This document shows, piece after piece, positions 18,719 through 25,357 of a DNA stretch of 64,000 bases (position 1 is its first letter; every line of letters starts with the position of its first letter). The notes under the pieces are model-generated. The model searched no databases. It was not told where the DNA came from and saw only the letters and a list, made by a program, of their open reading frames with translations. Source of the DNA: Chitinophaga niabensis (GTDB lineage Bacteria > Bacteroidota > Bacteroidia > Chitinophagales > Chitinophagaceae); NCBI GenBank assembly GCA_017849435.1, contig JAFIGY010000014.1:85290-149289 (forward strand), written 5' to 3'. A program made the position numbers and the translations under genes.

Positions 18719-19117
18719 TTATTTGCCGGCGTGTAAGGCCACGCGGTTGCCTTCCGTGTCAATAAGGAATGCCATGTAACCTATCTCTTCACTGATTTGG
18801 GTTTTGGGCATCACGATCTTGCCGCCTGCTTTTTCTACTTTGTCCAGCACGGTCTGGATGGACGGATTCGCGTTGAGGTATACGATGGCGCCGTCGGTGG
18901 AGGGTTTATGCATCTGGCTTTTCACCAGCGCGCCGGAAACCTTGCCATTCTGGGCTTCCATGTCATACGGGAAGAAAACCATTTCCATGCCCATCATTTC
19001 CTGCGTATGCATCTTGATGTCAAAGATATGTTCGTAAAATTTTTGGGCCCTCTTGGTGTCAGTGGCCGGGATCTCGAACCAATTCAGTGCGTTGGTTTTT
19101 TCAGATAATTTTTCCAT
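18719..19117 (-). CDS. VOC-superfamily (glyoxalase/bleomycin-resistance-like) protein
   Basis: A 132-aa protein with two beta-alpha-beta-beta-beta modules: NWFEIPATDTKRAQKFYEHIF at the start and YLNANPSIQTVLDKVEKAGGKIVMPKTQI with MAFLIDTEGNRVALHA in the second half. VOC proteins bind a metal and act as lyases, dioxygenases or drug binders; the substrate here is unknown. It lies in the ECF42 operon, 39 bp before the YciI gene, so it is likely part of the same regulon. Confidence 0.9.
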   Translation of the reverse strand: MEKLSEKTNALNWFEIPATDTKRAQKFYEHIFDIKMHTQEMMGMEMVFFPYDMEAQNGKVSGALVKSQMHKPSTDGAIVYLNANPSIQTVLDKVEKAGGKIVMPKTQISEEIGYMAFLIDTEGNRVALHAGK

Positions 19118-19148
19118 GGTGTGTGATTTGAGGTGAGCAGATTGATGA

Positions 19149-19634
19149 TCAGTTGTATTGCATCGCTTTTTGCGTGTAGTACTTTTTCAGGAAGGCGATC
19201 TGGCCGATGTCATAGCTTTCGTGCTGCGCGAGGAAGGCGATAGTGCCCTTGTTGGTTTGATCGCCGATGGGGTTTTTAAACGGAGTTTCCGCGGAAAGCT
19301 GCTCCGGTGTTACGGACTGAAAAGCTTCCTTCAACAAGTCCGCCGATTTGCTCCACTCCGCCTTTACACGCTCCAGAGAGGGAAGATGGTCAGCAGCATT
19401 GTAAGGCCTGAAATTTTCAAACAATCCTTCAAACGGATTTTTAGCGGGTTTACCGAGGCAGACCAGCGCCAGGTACCTGGCCCAGATGGTATGTGCCGCA
19501 ATCCAGATGATGGGATTGTTATGGTCGCTCAGCCTTTCTCTTGCCTGGTGCTCGGTGAGCCCGTCCAGCGCATTGATGAAAAGGCGGTCATTAAGGCCGA
19601 AGATGAGCGATGCTGTACTTGTTGCGTTTGTCAT
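19149..19634 (-). CDS. DinB-family protein
   Basis: A 161-aa four-helix-bundle protein of the DinB/YfiT superfamily. Seen are ALDGLTEHQARERLSDHNNPIIWIAAHTIWARYLAL with a His expected to ligate metal and the late AFLAQHESYDIGQIAFLKKYY with another. These proteins include thiol-dependent S-transferases acting on small molecules; the exact reaction cannot be told here. First gene of the four-gene run DinB, VOC, YciI, ECF42, all on the minus strand with gaps of 31-47 bp. Confidence 0.88.
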   Translation of the reverse strand: MTNATSTASLIFGLNDRLFINALDGLTEHQARERLSDHNNPIIWIAAHTIWARYLALVCLGKPAKNPFEGLFENFRPYNAADHLPSLERVKAEWSKSADLLKEAFQSVTPEQLSAETPFKNPIGDQTNKGTIAFLAQHESYDIGQIAFLKKYYTQKAMQYN

Positions 19635-19736
19635 CGTGTAAGGTTTTTAGCGTTGATATTTATACTTGTTGTACTGTAATGACGAACGATGGAGCAGTAT
19701 TTGGACAGGGGTACTAACTTTTTTTTAAAAATACTG

Positions 19737-19773
19737 AAAAGCCCCGGGGGACCGACCGGTTCCCGGGGCTTTT
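19737..19773 (-). terminator. Rho-independent terminator after the glycosidase remnant
   Basis: A strong stem AAAGCCCCGGG pairing with CCCGGGGCTTT around a GC-rich loop. A/T runs on both sides allow it to work in either direction. It lies between the DinB gene start and the end of the broken glycosidase frame. Confidence 0.85.
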
Positions 19774-19814
19774 AACATAAAAATAAGACGTTAGAATAGG
19801 ATTAATGAAGAAGA

Positions 19815-20619
19815 TCAAAGTTTTACCGCCTGTGTACTGCCATCGCGGACCGTGTACTTCGTTGACGGGCCGCCGTCTTTCTTAACAGTGATGAGCAATT
19901 TCCCGGCGGCTGTTCTTGCTACTTCCAGGTCAAAGGTTTGCCCGAATGCATGTATCCTGCGAAGCGCCATATTGTTCCAGCCTTCCGGCAAACGAGGGGT
20001 ACAATCGAAAGCGTTGAGCCCGGCAGGGCGGATGCCAAAGAGTCCTTCTATATAGATACGGCAGTAGAGTCCGCTTTCGGCGGACAAATGCCGCTGGTTT
20101 CCTTCCGGATAAGCCTCCACCGGGTAAGGCACATGTTCGCCCAGCAGCCGGCGCCGGGAATAGTAGCGGATGAAGTCCATGGCTTTTTCCGTTTCACCTG
20201 CCTGCAATACTCCGCGTAGCGCGTAGAGGGTGGAACGGTCCCAGAAAGTTCCTTTCCCCGCTTCGGTGGCCAGCCCATCCGCAGTCCATAACCTCGGAGA
20301 GAAAAGCGCCTGTATGATCGCTGTCAGAAAAGGAGCAACTGATATGGGAACGGGTGGCGTCGGGCAACATACGAAAGGTAGGGAAAACAACCGTGCGAAA
20401 AACATCACATCGCCCGATGCTGTCGATCCCGTAACGCACCCAAAAGGATACTTTTTCGCCGCTCATTTCAATGTGGTCCGTGTGCGGAAGACGGTCTTTT
20501 ACTTCCCAGCGGATGCTCCCGTCATCCTGGATCGTCCATCTGTCCTGTTGTACGGGTAATACCGTTTGTGCAAGAACGTTAGAGGTTCAGCATACTAACA
20601 TCCATAGTAAATGTTTCAT
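19815..20619 (-). pseudogene. Broken glycosidase-like gene (nonsense codon, internal deletion and frame change)
   Basis: Remnant of a much longer exported enzyme. From the ATG at 20619 the minus strand reads MKHLLWMLVC, then a TGA at 20587-20589, then continues in the same frame as TSNVLAQTVLPVQQDRW, GSIRWEVKDRLPHTDHI and GEKVSFWVRYGIDSIG. The signal peptide is therefore cut by one nonsense codon. Near 20330-20410 the sensible reading moves to another frame, giving LWTADGLATEAGKGTFWDRSTLYALRG and a C-terminal part to the stop at 19815 (RLPEGWNNMALRRIHAFG). The C-terminal part resembles (alpha/alpha)6-barrel glycosidases that end in a small beta domain. The catalytic middle is missing. Family placement is tentative; the broken state is directly visible. 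Confidence 0.75.
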
Positions 20620-20726
20620 TTCATTGAATATTTAAGGATCAACCGCTAACGGGGAAAATGATGGGATAAGTAACAAGATATAGGAAAAAAAAGATAAATA
20701 TCCCTGAAATTTTTATCTTCAGGATC

Positions 20727-21134
20727 ATGAAGATGGACGATGGCAAATACGATCAGAACGGCCAACTGAGGAATGGTTCCTTTGCAGAACATTTCAAAGA
20801 CGGAAGTATTGCCTGTGAAGGAAAGCATAAGGATGGGAACAAGACCGGTACCTGGAAATATTATCACAAGAACGGTCTGCTGCAAGCCATCGGTGAATAC
20901 CTGGACGACGAGATAAAAGGGGAATGGAAATGGTATCGTGAGAACGGAAGGCTCATGCAAACCGGATCCTTCACGAACGGGAAAAAATCAGGCGTATGGA
21001 GGCGGTACCACAAGAACGGTAACCTGATGGACGAAGGAGGATACCTGGCAGATAAACGTATCGGCCGCTGGCATTATTACAATGAAAAAGGCGATCTGAT
21101 CAAAACGACAGAATTCAAACCCAAAACGAAGTGA
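20727..21134 (+). CDS. MORN-repeat / YwqK-like protein
   Basis: A 135-aa protein made almost wholly of repeats of the MORN/YwqK kind: DGSIACEGKHKDGNKTGTWKYY, NGLLQAIGEYLDDEIKGEWKWY, NGRLMQTGSFTNGKKSGVWRRY and NGNLMDEGGYLADKRIGRWHYY, each about 23 residues. There is no signal peptide, so it is probably cytoplasmic. Such proteins are often labelled YwqK-family antitoxins, but no toxin gene is adjacent here, so I would not infer a toxin-antitoxin pair. Its stop codon directly abuts the stop of the convergent deacetylase gene. Confidence 0.85.
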   Translation: MKMDDGKYDQNGQLRNGSFAEHFKDGSIACEGKHKDGNKTGTWKYYHKNGLLQAIGEYLDDEIKGEWKWYRENGRLMQTGSFTNGKKSGVWRRYHKNGNLMDEGGYLADKRIGRWHYYNEKGDLIKTTEFKPKTK

Positions 21135-21884
21135 TTATTTATCCGGATAGAACCGCAGATGTTCGAAAAGATAGTTCTCATGCTGTTTCAGTTTTTCGAT
21201 CAACTGTTTCAACTCGCTCTCTTCCCATCTCTTCTGGAACATCTCATCATGTATCAGCACCACGATGTGATCTTTAGTAAAAGTTTTCCCGCTTTCCAGA
21301 CGACTCTCTATCGCTTTCACCATCTGATCCACCGGTTGCACCGGTGCACCGGTAGCGGCGTTATGCTGCCATTCAATATCCCATCCGCATAATTTATAAC
21401 CATTCTCTGCCAGCAGGTCTGCCGAAGAAGCACCACTGGTGCCATCATCCAGCTTACGCGTACCAATGCGCCAGATGTTCCGTCCGGGCAGGCGAACGAT
21501 TTTGAACCGGAGGCCGAGGAGCTGTTCATTCAGCCGGATATCTGTCAATACCTTTTCCGGATTGCGATAGAACGCTTCGTATTTGTTTTCTGCATGCGTG
21601 AGACTGTGGTTGTAAGATTCCACAAAGGGATTTTGTTCATACATCTTGTAATAGATGCCCAGCCGTTTGCTTTTCTCCACATGTTCTCCAACGAGGAAGA
21701 CGCTTATTTTCAAACGCTCCGCGAGCACTACACTGTCGATATGCTCACTACCGTTCAGCGGACCGTCGTCGAAAGAAAGATAGATGTATTTGACCGGCAG
21801 CGGTGTTTGGCTTTTGTCAGCGGGTGTGCCGAGGAGGGAAACACCCAGCGCGACAAACAGGATTTTTTGCAAGGCTGTGAACAT
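21135..21884 (-). CDS. Polysaccharide deacetylase family (NodB-like) protein
   Basis: Exported enzyme of 249 aa. I start at the ATG at 21884 (MFTALQKILFVALGVSLLG, a signal peptide); the frame extends 59 residues further, but these look non-coding and reach into the promoter region of the divergent gene. The NodB-type motif 1 is YIYLSFDDGPLN (catalytic Asp-Asp) and motif 2 is YNHSLTHAENKYE (NHS-x-x-H, metal His pair). Motif 3-like RLPGRNIWR and the late VVLIHDE follow. It likely removes N- or O-acetyl groups from a sugar polymer; the substrate is not evident from the neighbours. Confidence 0.88.
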   Translation of the reverse strand: MFTALQKILFVALGVSLLGTPADKSQTPLPVKYIYLSFDDGPLNGSEHIDSVVLAERLKISVFLVGEHVEKSKRLGIYYKMYEQNPFVESYNHSLTHAENKYEAFYRNPEKVLTDIRLNEQLLGLRFKIVRLPGRNIWRIGTRKLDDGTSGASSADLLAENGYKLCGWDIEWQHNAATGAPVQPVDQMVKAIESRLESGKTFTKDHIVVLIHDEMFQKRWEESELKQLIEKLKQHENYLFEHLRFYPDK

Positions 21885-22038
21885 ATCTGTAACGGTTTGG
21901 TAAATGTTGCAACGGCGCAAATTTACTGAATTTACATGCTTCGCCCGTTTGGTATCAGTATGCCACCCGCAAACTGCAGGCCCATGGAAATGATTTGCCA
22001 GCATTGCCTCTAATATGCTTAACTTTAAAAAAAAGAAA

Positions 22039-22890
22039 ATGGCAAGAGCATTTTTAGGCATGGGCCTTTTAGGATCGAATTTTGTAAAAGCGATGTTGGA
22101 AAAAGGGGAGGCAGTGCAGGTATGGAACCGGAATCCGGCAAAGGCGCAGGAATTACAGACATATGGTGCTAAAGCTTTTGCTTCCGTGACAGCAGCAGTA
22201 AAGGATGCAGATTATATACATCTTACATTGAAAGATGACGGCAGCGTCAATGAAGTGCTGGCTGCTGCGGCTCCCGGGTTGAAGCCCGGCGCTATGATCA
22301 TCGATCACACCACTACATCGGCAGAGGGAGCTGTTGCGCGTACGAGGGAGTGGAAGGAAGCGGGGTTCACCTATCTGCATGCGCCCGTGTTCATGGGGCC
22401 GGCCAACGCGCGGGAAAGCAGCGGGTATATGCTGGTGTCCGGGGATCAGGAGGTGATTGCGCAAGTCAAACCATTGCTCGATAAAATGACCGGAAAAGTG
22501 ATCAACTTCGGACCGGAAGAAGGGAAAGCTGCCGCTATGAAGCTGGTGGGGAACTGCTTCCTCGTTACCTTCACCGCAGGCCTTTCAGATACGCTTTCGC
22601 TTGGTAAATCATTACACGTTTCTCCGAAGGATATCGAGGCCCTGTTTGATATGTGGAACCCTGTACGGATGTTGCCAGCCCGTTTGCAACGGATGAGCAG
22701 CGGGGATTACAGTAAGCCTTCCTGGGAACTCAATATGGCGAGGAAGGACACACAACTGTTCATCAATTCCGTGAAGCAGGGGAATGGGACGCTGACGGTA
22801 GTACCGGCTATTGCCGCTGAGATGGATAAGTGGATTGAGAAGGGTTTTGGGAATAGTGACTGGACGGTGATTGCGAAGGATGCGGTGTAG
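22039..22890 (+). CDS. NAD(P)-binding 3-hydroxyisobutyrate-dehydrogenase-like oxidoreductase
   Basis: Cytoplasmic beta-hydroxyacid dehydrogenase family enzyme of 283 aa. The start at 22039 (MARAFLGMGLLGSNF) places the Rossmann motif at the very N-terminus; an alternative ATG at 22015 adds MLNFKKKK. Seen: the glycine-rich loop GMGLLGSNFVKAML, NRNPAKAQELQTYGAK, DHTTTSAEGAVARTREW (substrate loop, normally DxSTxxP), FMGPANARESSGYMLVSG, the GKAAAMKLVGNCF block with the catalytic Lys, and the all-alpha C-terminal domain. The exact substrate is unknown; imine reductases belong to the same fold. The deacetylase gene is divergent. Confidence 0.88.
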   Translation: MARAFLGMGLLGSNFVKAMLEKGEAVQVWNRNPAKAQELQTYGAKAFASVTAAVKDADYIHLTLKDDGSVNEVLAAAAPGLKPGAMIIDHTTTSAEGAVARTREWKEAGFTYLHAPVFMGPANARESSGYMLVSGDQEVIAQVKPLLDKMTGKVINFGPEEGKAAAMKLVGNCFLVTFTAGLSDTLSLGKSLHVSPKDIEALFDMWNPVRMLPARLQRMSSGDYSKPSWELNMARKDTQLFINSVKQGNGTLTVVPAIAAEMDKWIEKGFGNSDWTVIAKDAV

Positions 22891-23106
22891 GCGTTACCGT
22901 AGGGTACAATTATTCAGAAGTTTTTGAGATGTTTGTTTGTGGAAGTAATGCGATCGTGGCAGTTTGAGGGCGCATACACCCTTTTTCATGAAAGTAAAAT
23001 ATTGATATAATATATTTTATATATGGTGAATGCAGCTTTGTTAACAGTTGAGATATTTTCCGTATTTTAATATAGCTTATACTATCCTTTAACCCAAATA
23101 TCCGGT

Positions 23107-23628
23107 ATGAATGCGAACAAAAAGAAAGAGAAAACCAAGCCATATCTGGGCTCGCTGGTTTTGACAAACGAAACCCTTTCATTCAGCGGCGTAACCATCC
23201 AATTGCGTAATGTAACAAGATTTTCGATGCATGAGATTAAACGGCATCACAGAGTATCCCTTGGTTTACTTATCATATCTGCGGTACTATTCCTGTTATC
23301 ATGGTCATGGAAGGGTTGGGGTTTTCTATCTTTCATCACAGCGCTGATCACGGGATACGGAATTTACGAGTATTTCCGCCCGAAATTGTATGGCCTCGTA
23401 ATTGAATTGAGTTCTGCCTTTCATTACATATTAAGCAGTACGGATAAAGAAGGTATAGAAAAGGTATATGGGAGAATCAGCGAAGCCATGAGGAATCCAA
23501 AGCGCGTCAGTTTCGCAGCGGACTTTAAGCCGGACAAAATAATATTCGGCGACTATATTGCAGGGGATAAATACGAAGTCAACGATTCTAACATCGACAA
23601 GATGGGATCTTTTAATAGTAACTCATAA
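23107..23628 (+). CDS. DUF6232-like membrane protein with C-terminal GDK beta motif
   Basis: A 173-aa protein. The N-terminal part (GSLVLTNETLSFSGVTIQL) and the pair of hydrophobic helices (VSLGLLIISAVLFLLSW and GFLSFITALITGYGIY) followed by GLVIELSSAFHYILSSTDKE resemble DUF6232 proteins as I know them. The C-terminus adds a short strand-rich tail, IIFGDYIAGDKYEV then NDSNIDKMGSFNS. A similar GDK segment opens the next protein, 8 bp downstream, so the two probably interact or share origin. The upstream region (22985-23100) is strongly AT-rich, with a weak promoter (TTTG at 23037, TATTTTAA at 23063). Function unknown; such motifs recur in proteins linked to bacterial conflict systems, which is only a hint. 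Confidence 0.7.
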   Translation: MNANKKKEKTKPYLGSLVLTNETLSFSGVTIQLRNVTRFSMHEIKRHHRVSLGLLIISAVLFLLSWSWKGWGFLSFITALITGYGIYEYFRPKLYGLVIELSSAFHYILSSTDKEGIEKVYGRISEAMRNPKRVSFAADFKPDKIIFGDYIAGDKYEVNDSNIDKMGSFNSNS

Positions 23629-23636
23629 ATGCAGCT

Positions 23637-23984
23637 ATGAAGAAGAAAGACCAGGTCATGGGAGACAAAATAAATATTAGTCATTCAGCGATCGGGGCTG
23701 TTGGCAGAGGCGCCGTTAATCATGGCGATATTATTTCTACAACGGAAAGTTTTGATTTCAACGTGATTGCGGATGAACTCAGAAAGCTCAAAGATAAACT
23801 TTATTCCATGCCGAAGAGCGATGCGCAGATAGTAGCTTTGTCAGAAATTATTCAGGCTGAAGAAGCGGTGTCTGGAAAGGATGGTCATGCGTTGGTGAAA
23901 CATTTAAAGAAATTGGGATTATGGGTATTGGATGTAGCGAGGGATATTGGCGTGAATGTTATTGCCAGTTTTATTGGAAAATGA
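23637..23984 (+). CDS. Small GDK-motif protein with C-terminal amphipathic helix
   Basis: A 115-aa protein I cannot assign to a named family with confidence. Residues 8-35 (MGDKINISHSAIGAVGRG, then AVNHGDIIS) are glycine-rich and strand-like, of the sort seen at the start of many short bacterial proteins of unknown role. Residues 40-85 form a helical hairpin (ADELRKLKDKLYSMPKSDAQ; ALSEIIQAEEAVSGKDG). The end, LKKLGLWVLDVARDIGVNVI, is a strongly amphipathic helix that could lie on or enter a membrane. It is paired with the DUF6232-like gene and followed by a terminator and tRNA-Glu. Confidence 0.65.
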   Translation: MKKKDQVMGDKINISHSAIGAVGRGAVNHGDIISTTESFDFNVIADELRKLKDKLYSMPKSDAQIVALSEIIQAEEAVSGKDGHALVKHLKKLGLWVLDVARDIGVNVIASFIGK

Positions 23985-24020
23985 TGTATTGAAAAGGCGA
24001 CGCAGATCATTTGAATCATA

Positions 24021-24052
24021 AAAAAAGCATCGATCATCATCGATGCTTTTTT
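24021..24052. terminator. Bidirectional terminator between the GDK gene and tRNA-Glu
   Basis: Perfect 8-bp stem GCATCGAT/ATCGATGC (24027-24034 with 24039-24046), 4-nt loop, flanked by six A on the left and six T on the right. It can end both the rightward GDK gene and the leftward tRNA-Glu transcript. Confidence 0.9.
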
Positions 24053-24054
24053 CG

Positions 24055-24126
24055 TACCGCGTACGGGAGTCGAACCCGTCATTCCTCCGTGAAAGGGAGG
24101 CGTCTTAGCCGATTGACCAACGCGGC
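24055..24126 (-). tRNA. tRNA-Glu (anticodon TTC), copy 1
   Basis: A 72-nt cloverleaf read by hand on the minus strand: acceptor GCCGCGT pairing with ACGCGGT plus discriminator A, D arm GTC/GAC, anticodon stem CCTCC/GGAGG with loop CTTTCAC (anticodon TTC, Glu) and T arm ACGGG-TTCGACT-CCCGT. CCA is not encoded. It lies 55 bp downstream of hxlR on the same strand but has its own promoter. An identical copy is at 45822-45893. Confidence 0.95.
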
Positions 24127-24145
24127 AATGGTTATTTTGGGATGG

Positions 24146-24176
24146 CAAAGGTAGTAGAATTCTTCACAAATCCAAA
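24146..24176 (-). promoter_or_regulatory. Promoter of tRNA-Glu copy 1
   Basis: On the minus strand: TTTG (24173-24176), 19 bp, TACCTTTG (24146-24153), followed by CCATCCC. This matches the Bacteroidota consensus exactly and places the start point about 12-18 bp before the mature tRNA. Copy 2 has the same boxes and the same spacing. Confidence 0.8.
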
Positions 24177-24181
24177 AATAT

Positions 24182-24541
24182 TTATCTCCCCCGCTTTTTC
24201 TCCCGGTGCATATTTCCCCAGTCTGACATGCTGTTCAGCATATCTTCCGTGGACCGTCCCAGGGCCGTTAACTCGTATTCCACCCGGGGTGGTACCTCCG
24301 GGTATACGATCCGTTTCACCAGACCAGCTTCCTCCAGCTCCCGGAGCTGCGCCACCAGCATCCGCTCCGAAACACCGTCGATGGCTCTCCGCAGTTCATT
24401 ATAGCGCATCTTCCCATCCATCAGATTAAACAGGATGGCAGGTTTCCATCGTCCGCTGATCACTGACAAAGTGTAAGCCATCCCGCAATTACGAAGGATA
24501 ACGGATTCATTGAGGGCGTTGGTTGACTCCTGTTTTCGCAT
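24182..24541 (-). CDS. HxlR-family winged-helix transcriptional regulator
   Basis: A 119-aa DNA-binding protein (start at 24541, MRKQESTNALNESVILRNCG; the frame runs 15 codons further with no family match). The HxlR core is clear: AYTLSVISGRWKPAILFNLMDGKMRYNELRRAIDGVSERMLVAQLRELEEAGLVKR, then YELTALGRS at the wing. A single early Cys (RNCGMAYTL) is in the position used for redox or electrophile sensing in HxlR/HypR proteins. It is divergent from an SDR oxidoreductase gene, the usual arrangement in which the regulator controls the enzyme in response to reactive aldehydes or quinones. The ligand is inference. Confidence 0.92.
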   Translation of the reverse strand: MRKQESTNALNESVILRNCGMAYTLSVISGRWKPAILFNLMDGKMRYNELRRAIDGVSERMLVAQLRELEEAGLVKRIVYPEVPPRVEYELTALGRSTEDMLNSMSDWGNMHREKKRGR

Positions 24542-24551
24542 ACTTACTTTT

Positions 24552-24611
24552 TTGTTAGTACTTAACAATTTCAGCTGTACCTGCAAATTTAATGCTTCCC
24601 TTCTACATTTG
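24552..24611. promoter_or_regulatory. Divergent hxlR/SDR control region with dyad operator
   Basis: Contains the dyad TTGTTA-N5-TAACAA (24552-24568) just upstream of the hxlR start, a minus-strand TAAATTTG box (24584-24591) for hxlR and a plus-strand TACATTTG box (24604-24611) for the SDR gene. The plus box ends 4 bp before the SDR ATG, so the SDR mRNA may be leaderless or nearly so. The -33 elements are poor on both sides. The dyad is the best candidate for HxlR binding. Confidence 0.55.
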
Positions 24612-24615
24612 CCTT

Positions 24616-25356
24616 ATGAAAAAGTTATCCAATCAAACAGTCCTGGTAACAGGCGGAAGTCGCGGTATAGGAGCGGCAATAGCAAAAAGGCTGGCGCGTG
24701 AAGGGGCAAACGTGGCCATTACTTATCATGCATCGCCGGAGAAAGCGGAAGCTGTAGTGGCAGAGATCCGGCAATCGGGGGTGAAGGCCCTCGCCCTGCA
24801 GGCCAATAGTGCAGACCCGGAAGCCCTCACCCGCGCGGTAGATCAGGCAGCCATGGAGCTGAACGGCCTCCACATCCTGGTGAACAATGCAGGCATTGCT
24901 TTTTATAAAGACGTACACGAACTCAGCCTGGAAGAATTCGACCTGATCTCTGCTGTGAACATCCGCGCGGTGTTTGCCGGCTCAAAGGCTGCGCTTCGGT
25001 ACCTTCCGCGTGGCGGGCGTATCATCAACATCGGCAGTTGCCAGGCGGAGCGCATGCCGGGACCGGGCGGTACCTTATATGCCATGAGTAAAAGCGCATT
25101 GATCGGTCTTACCAAAGGAATGGCGAGGGACCTTGGCCCCAGGGGCATCACCGTCAACCTCGTTCACCCCGGCCCGGTGAATACGGATATGAATCCCGCC
25201 GATGGTCCACATTCGGATCACCAGCGATCATTGATGGCGTTGGATGAATTTGGGACGGGAGAGGATATAGCGGGACTCGTAGCCTATCTTGCCAGTGCGG
25301 AAAGCGCTTATATCACCGGTACGGGGATCGTGATGGACGGGGGAACCAATATCTGA
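24616..25356 (+). CDS. Short-chain dehydrogenase/reductase (SDR)
   Basis: Cytoplasmic NAD(P)-dependent oxidoreductase of 246 aa (start at 24616, MKKLSNQTVLVTGGSRGIG). Classical SDR marks: cofactor loop TGGSRGIGAAIA, NNAGIA, the catalytic Ser in INIGSCQAERM, YAMSKSALIGLTKGMARDLG with the Tyr-x3-Lys pair (Y-A-M-S-K), and GPVNTDMNP. It sits divergently to the HxlR regulator, which probably controls it. Its stop lies 1 bp from the stop of the convergent fecR-like gene. The substrate is unknown. Confidence 0.93.
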   Translation: MKKLSNQTVLVTGGSRGIGAAIAKRLAREGANVAITYHASPEKAEAVVAEIRQSGVKALALQANSADPEALTRAVDQAAMELNGLHILVNNAGIAFYKDVHELSLEEFDLISAVNIRAVFAGSKAALRYLPRGGRIINIGSCQAERMPGPGGTLYAMSKSALIGLTKGMARDLGPRGITVNLVHPGPVNTDMNPADGPHSDHQRSLMALDEFGTGEDIAGLVAYLASAESAYITGTGIVMDGGTNI

Positions 25357-25357
25357 T

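Noticed and set aside
20727-21134. A toxin-antitoxin pair, as YwqK-like proteins are sometimes called antitoxins
   Set aside because: No toxin-like gene is adjacent; the neighbours are a glycosidase remnant and a deacetylase.
21885-22061. N-terminal extension of the deacetylase frame
   Set aside because: It has no signal-peptide character and overlaps the start of the divergent oxidoreductase gene.
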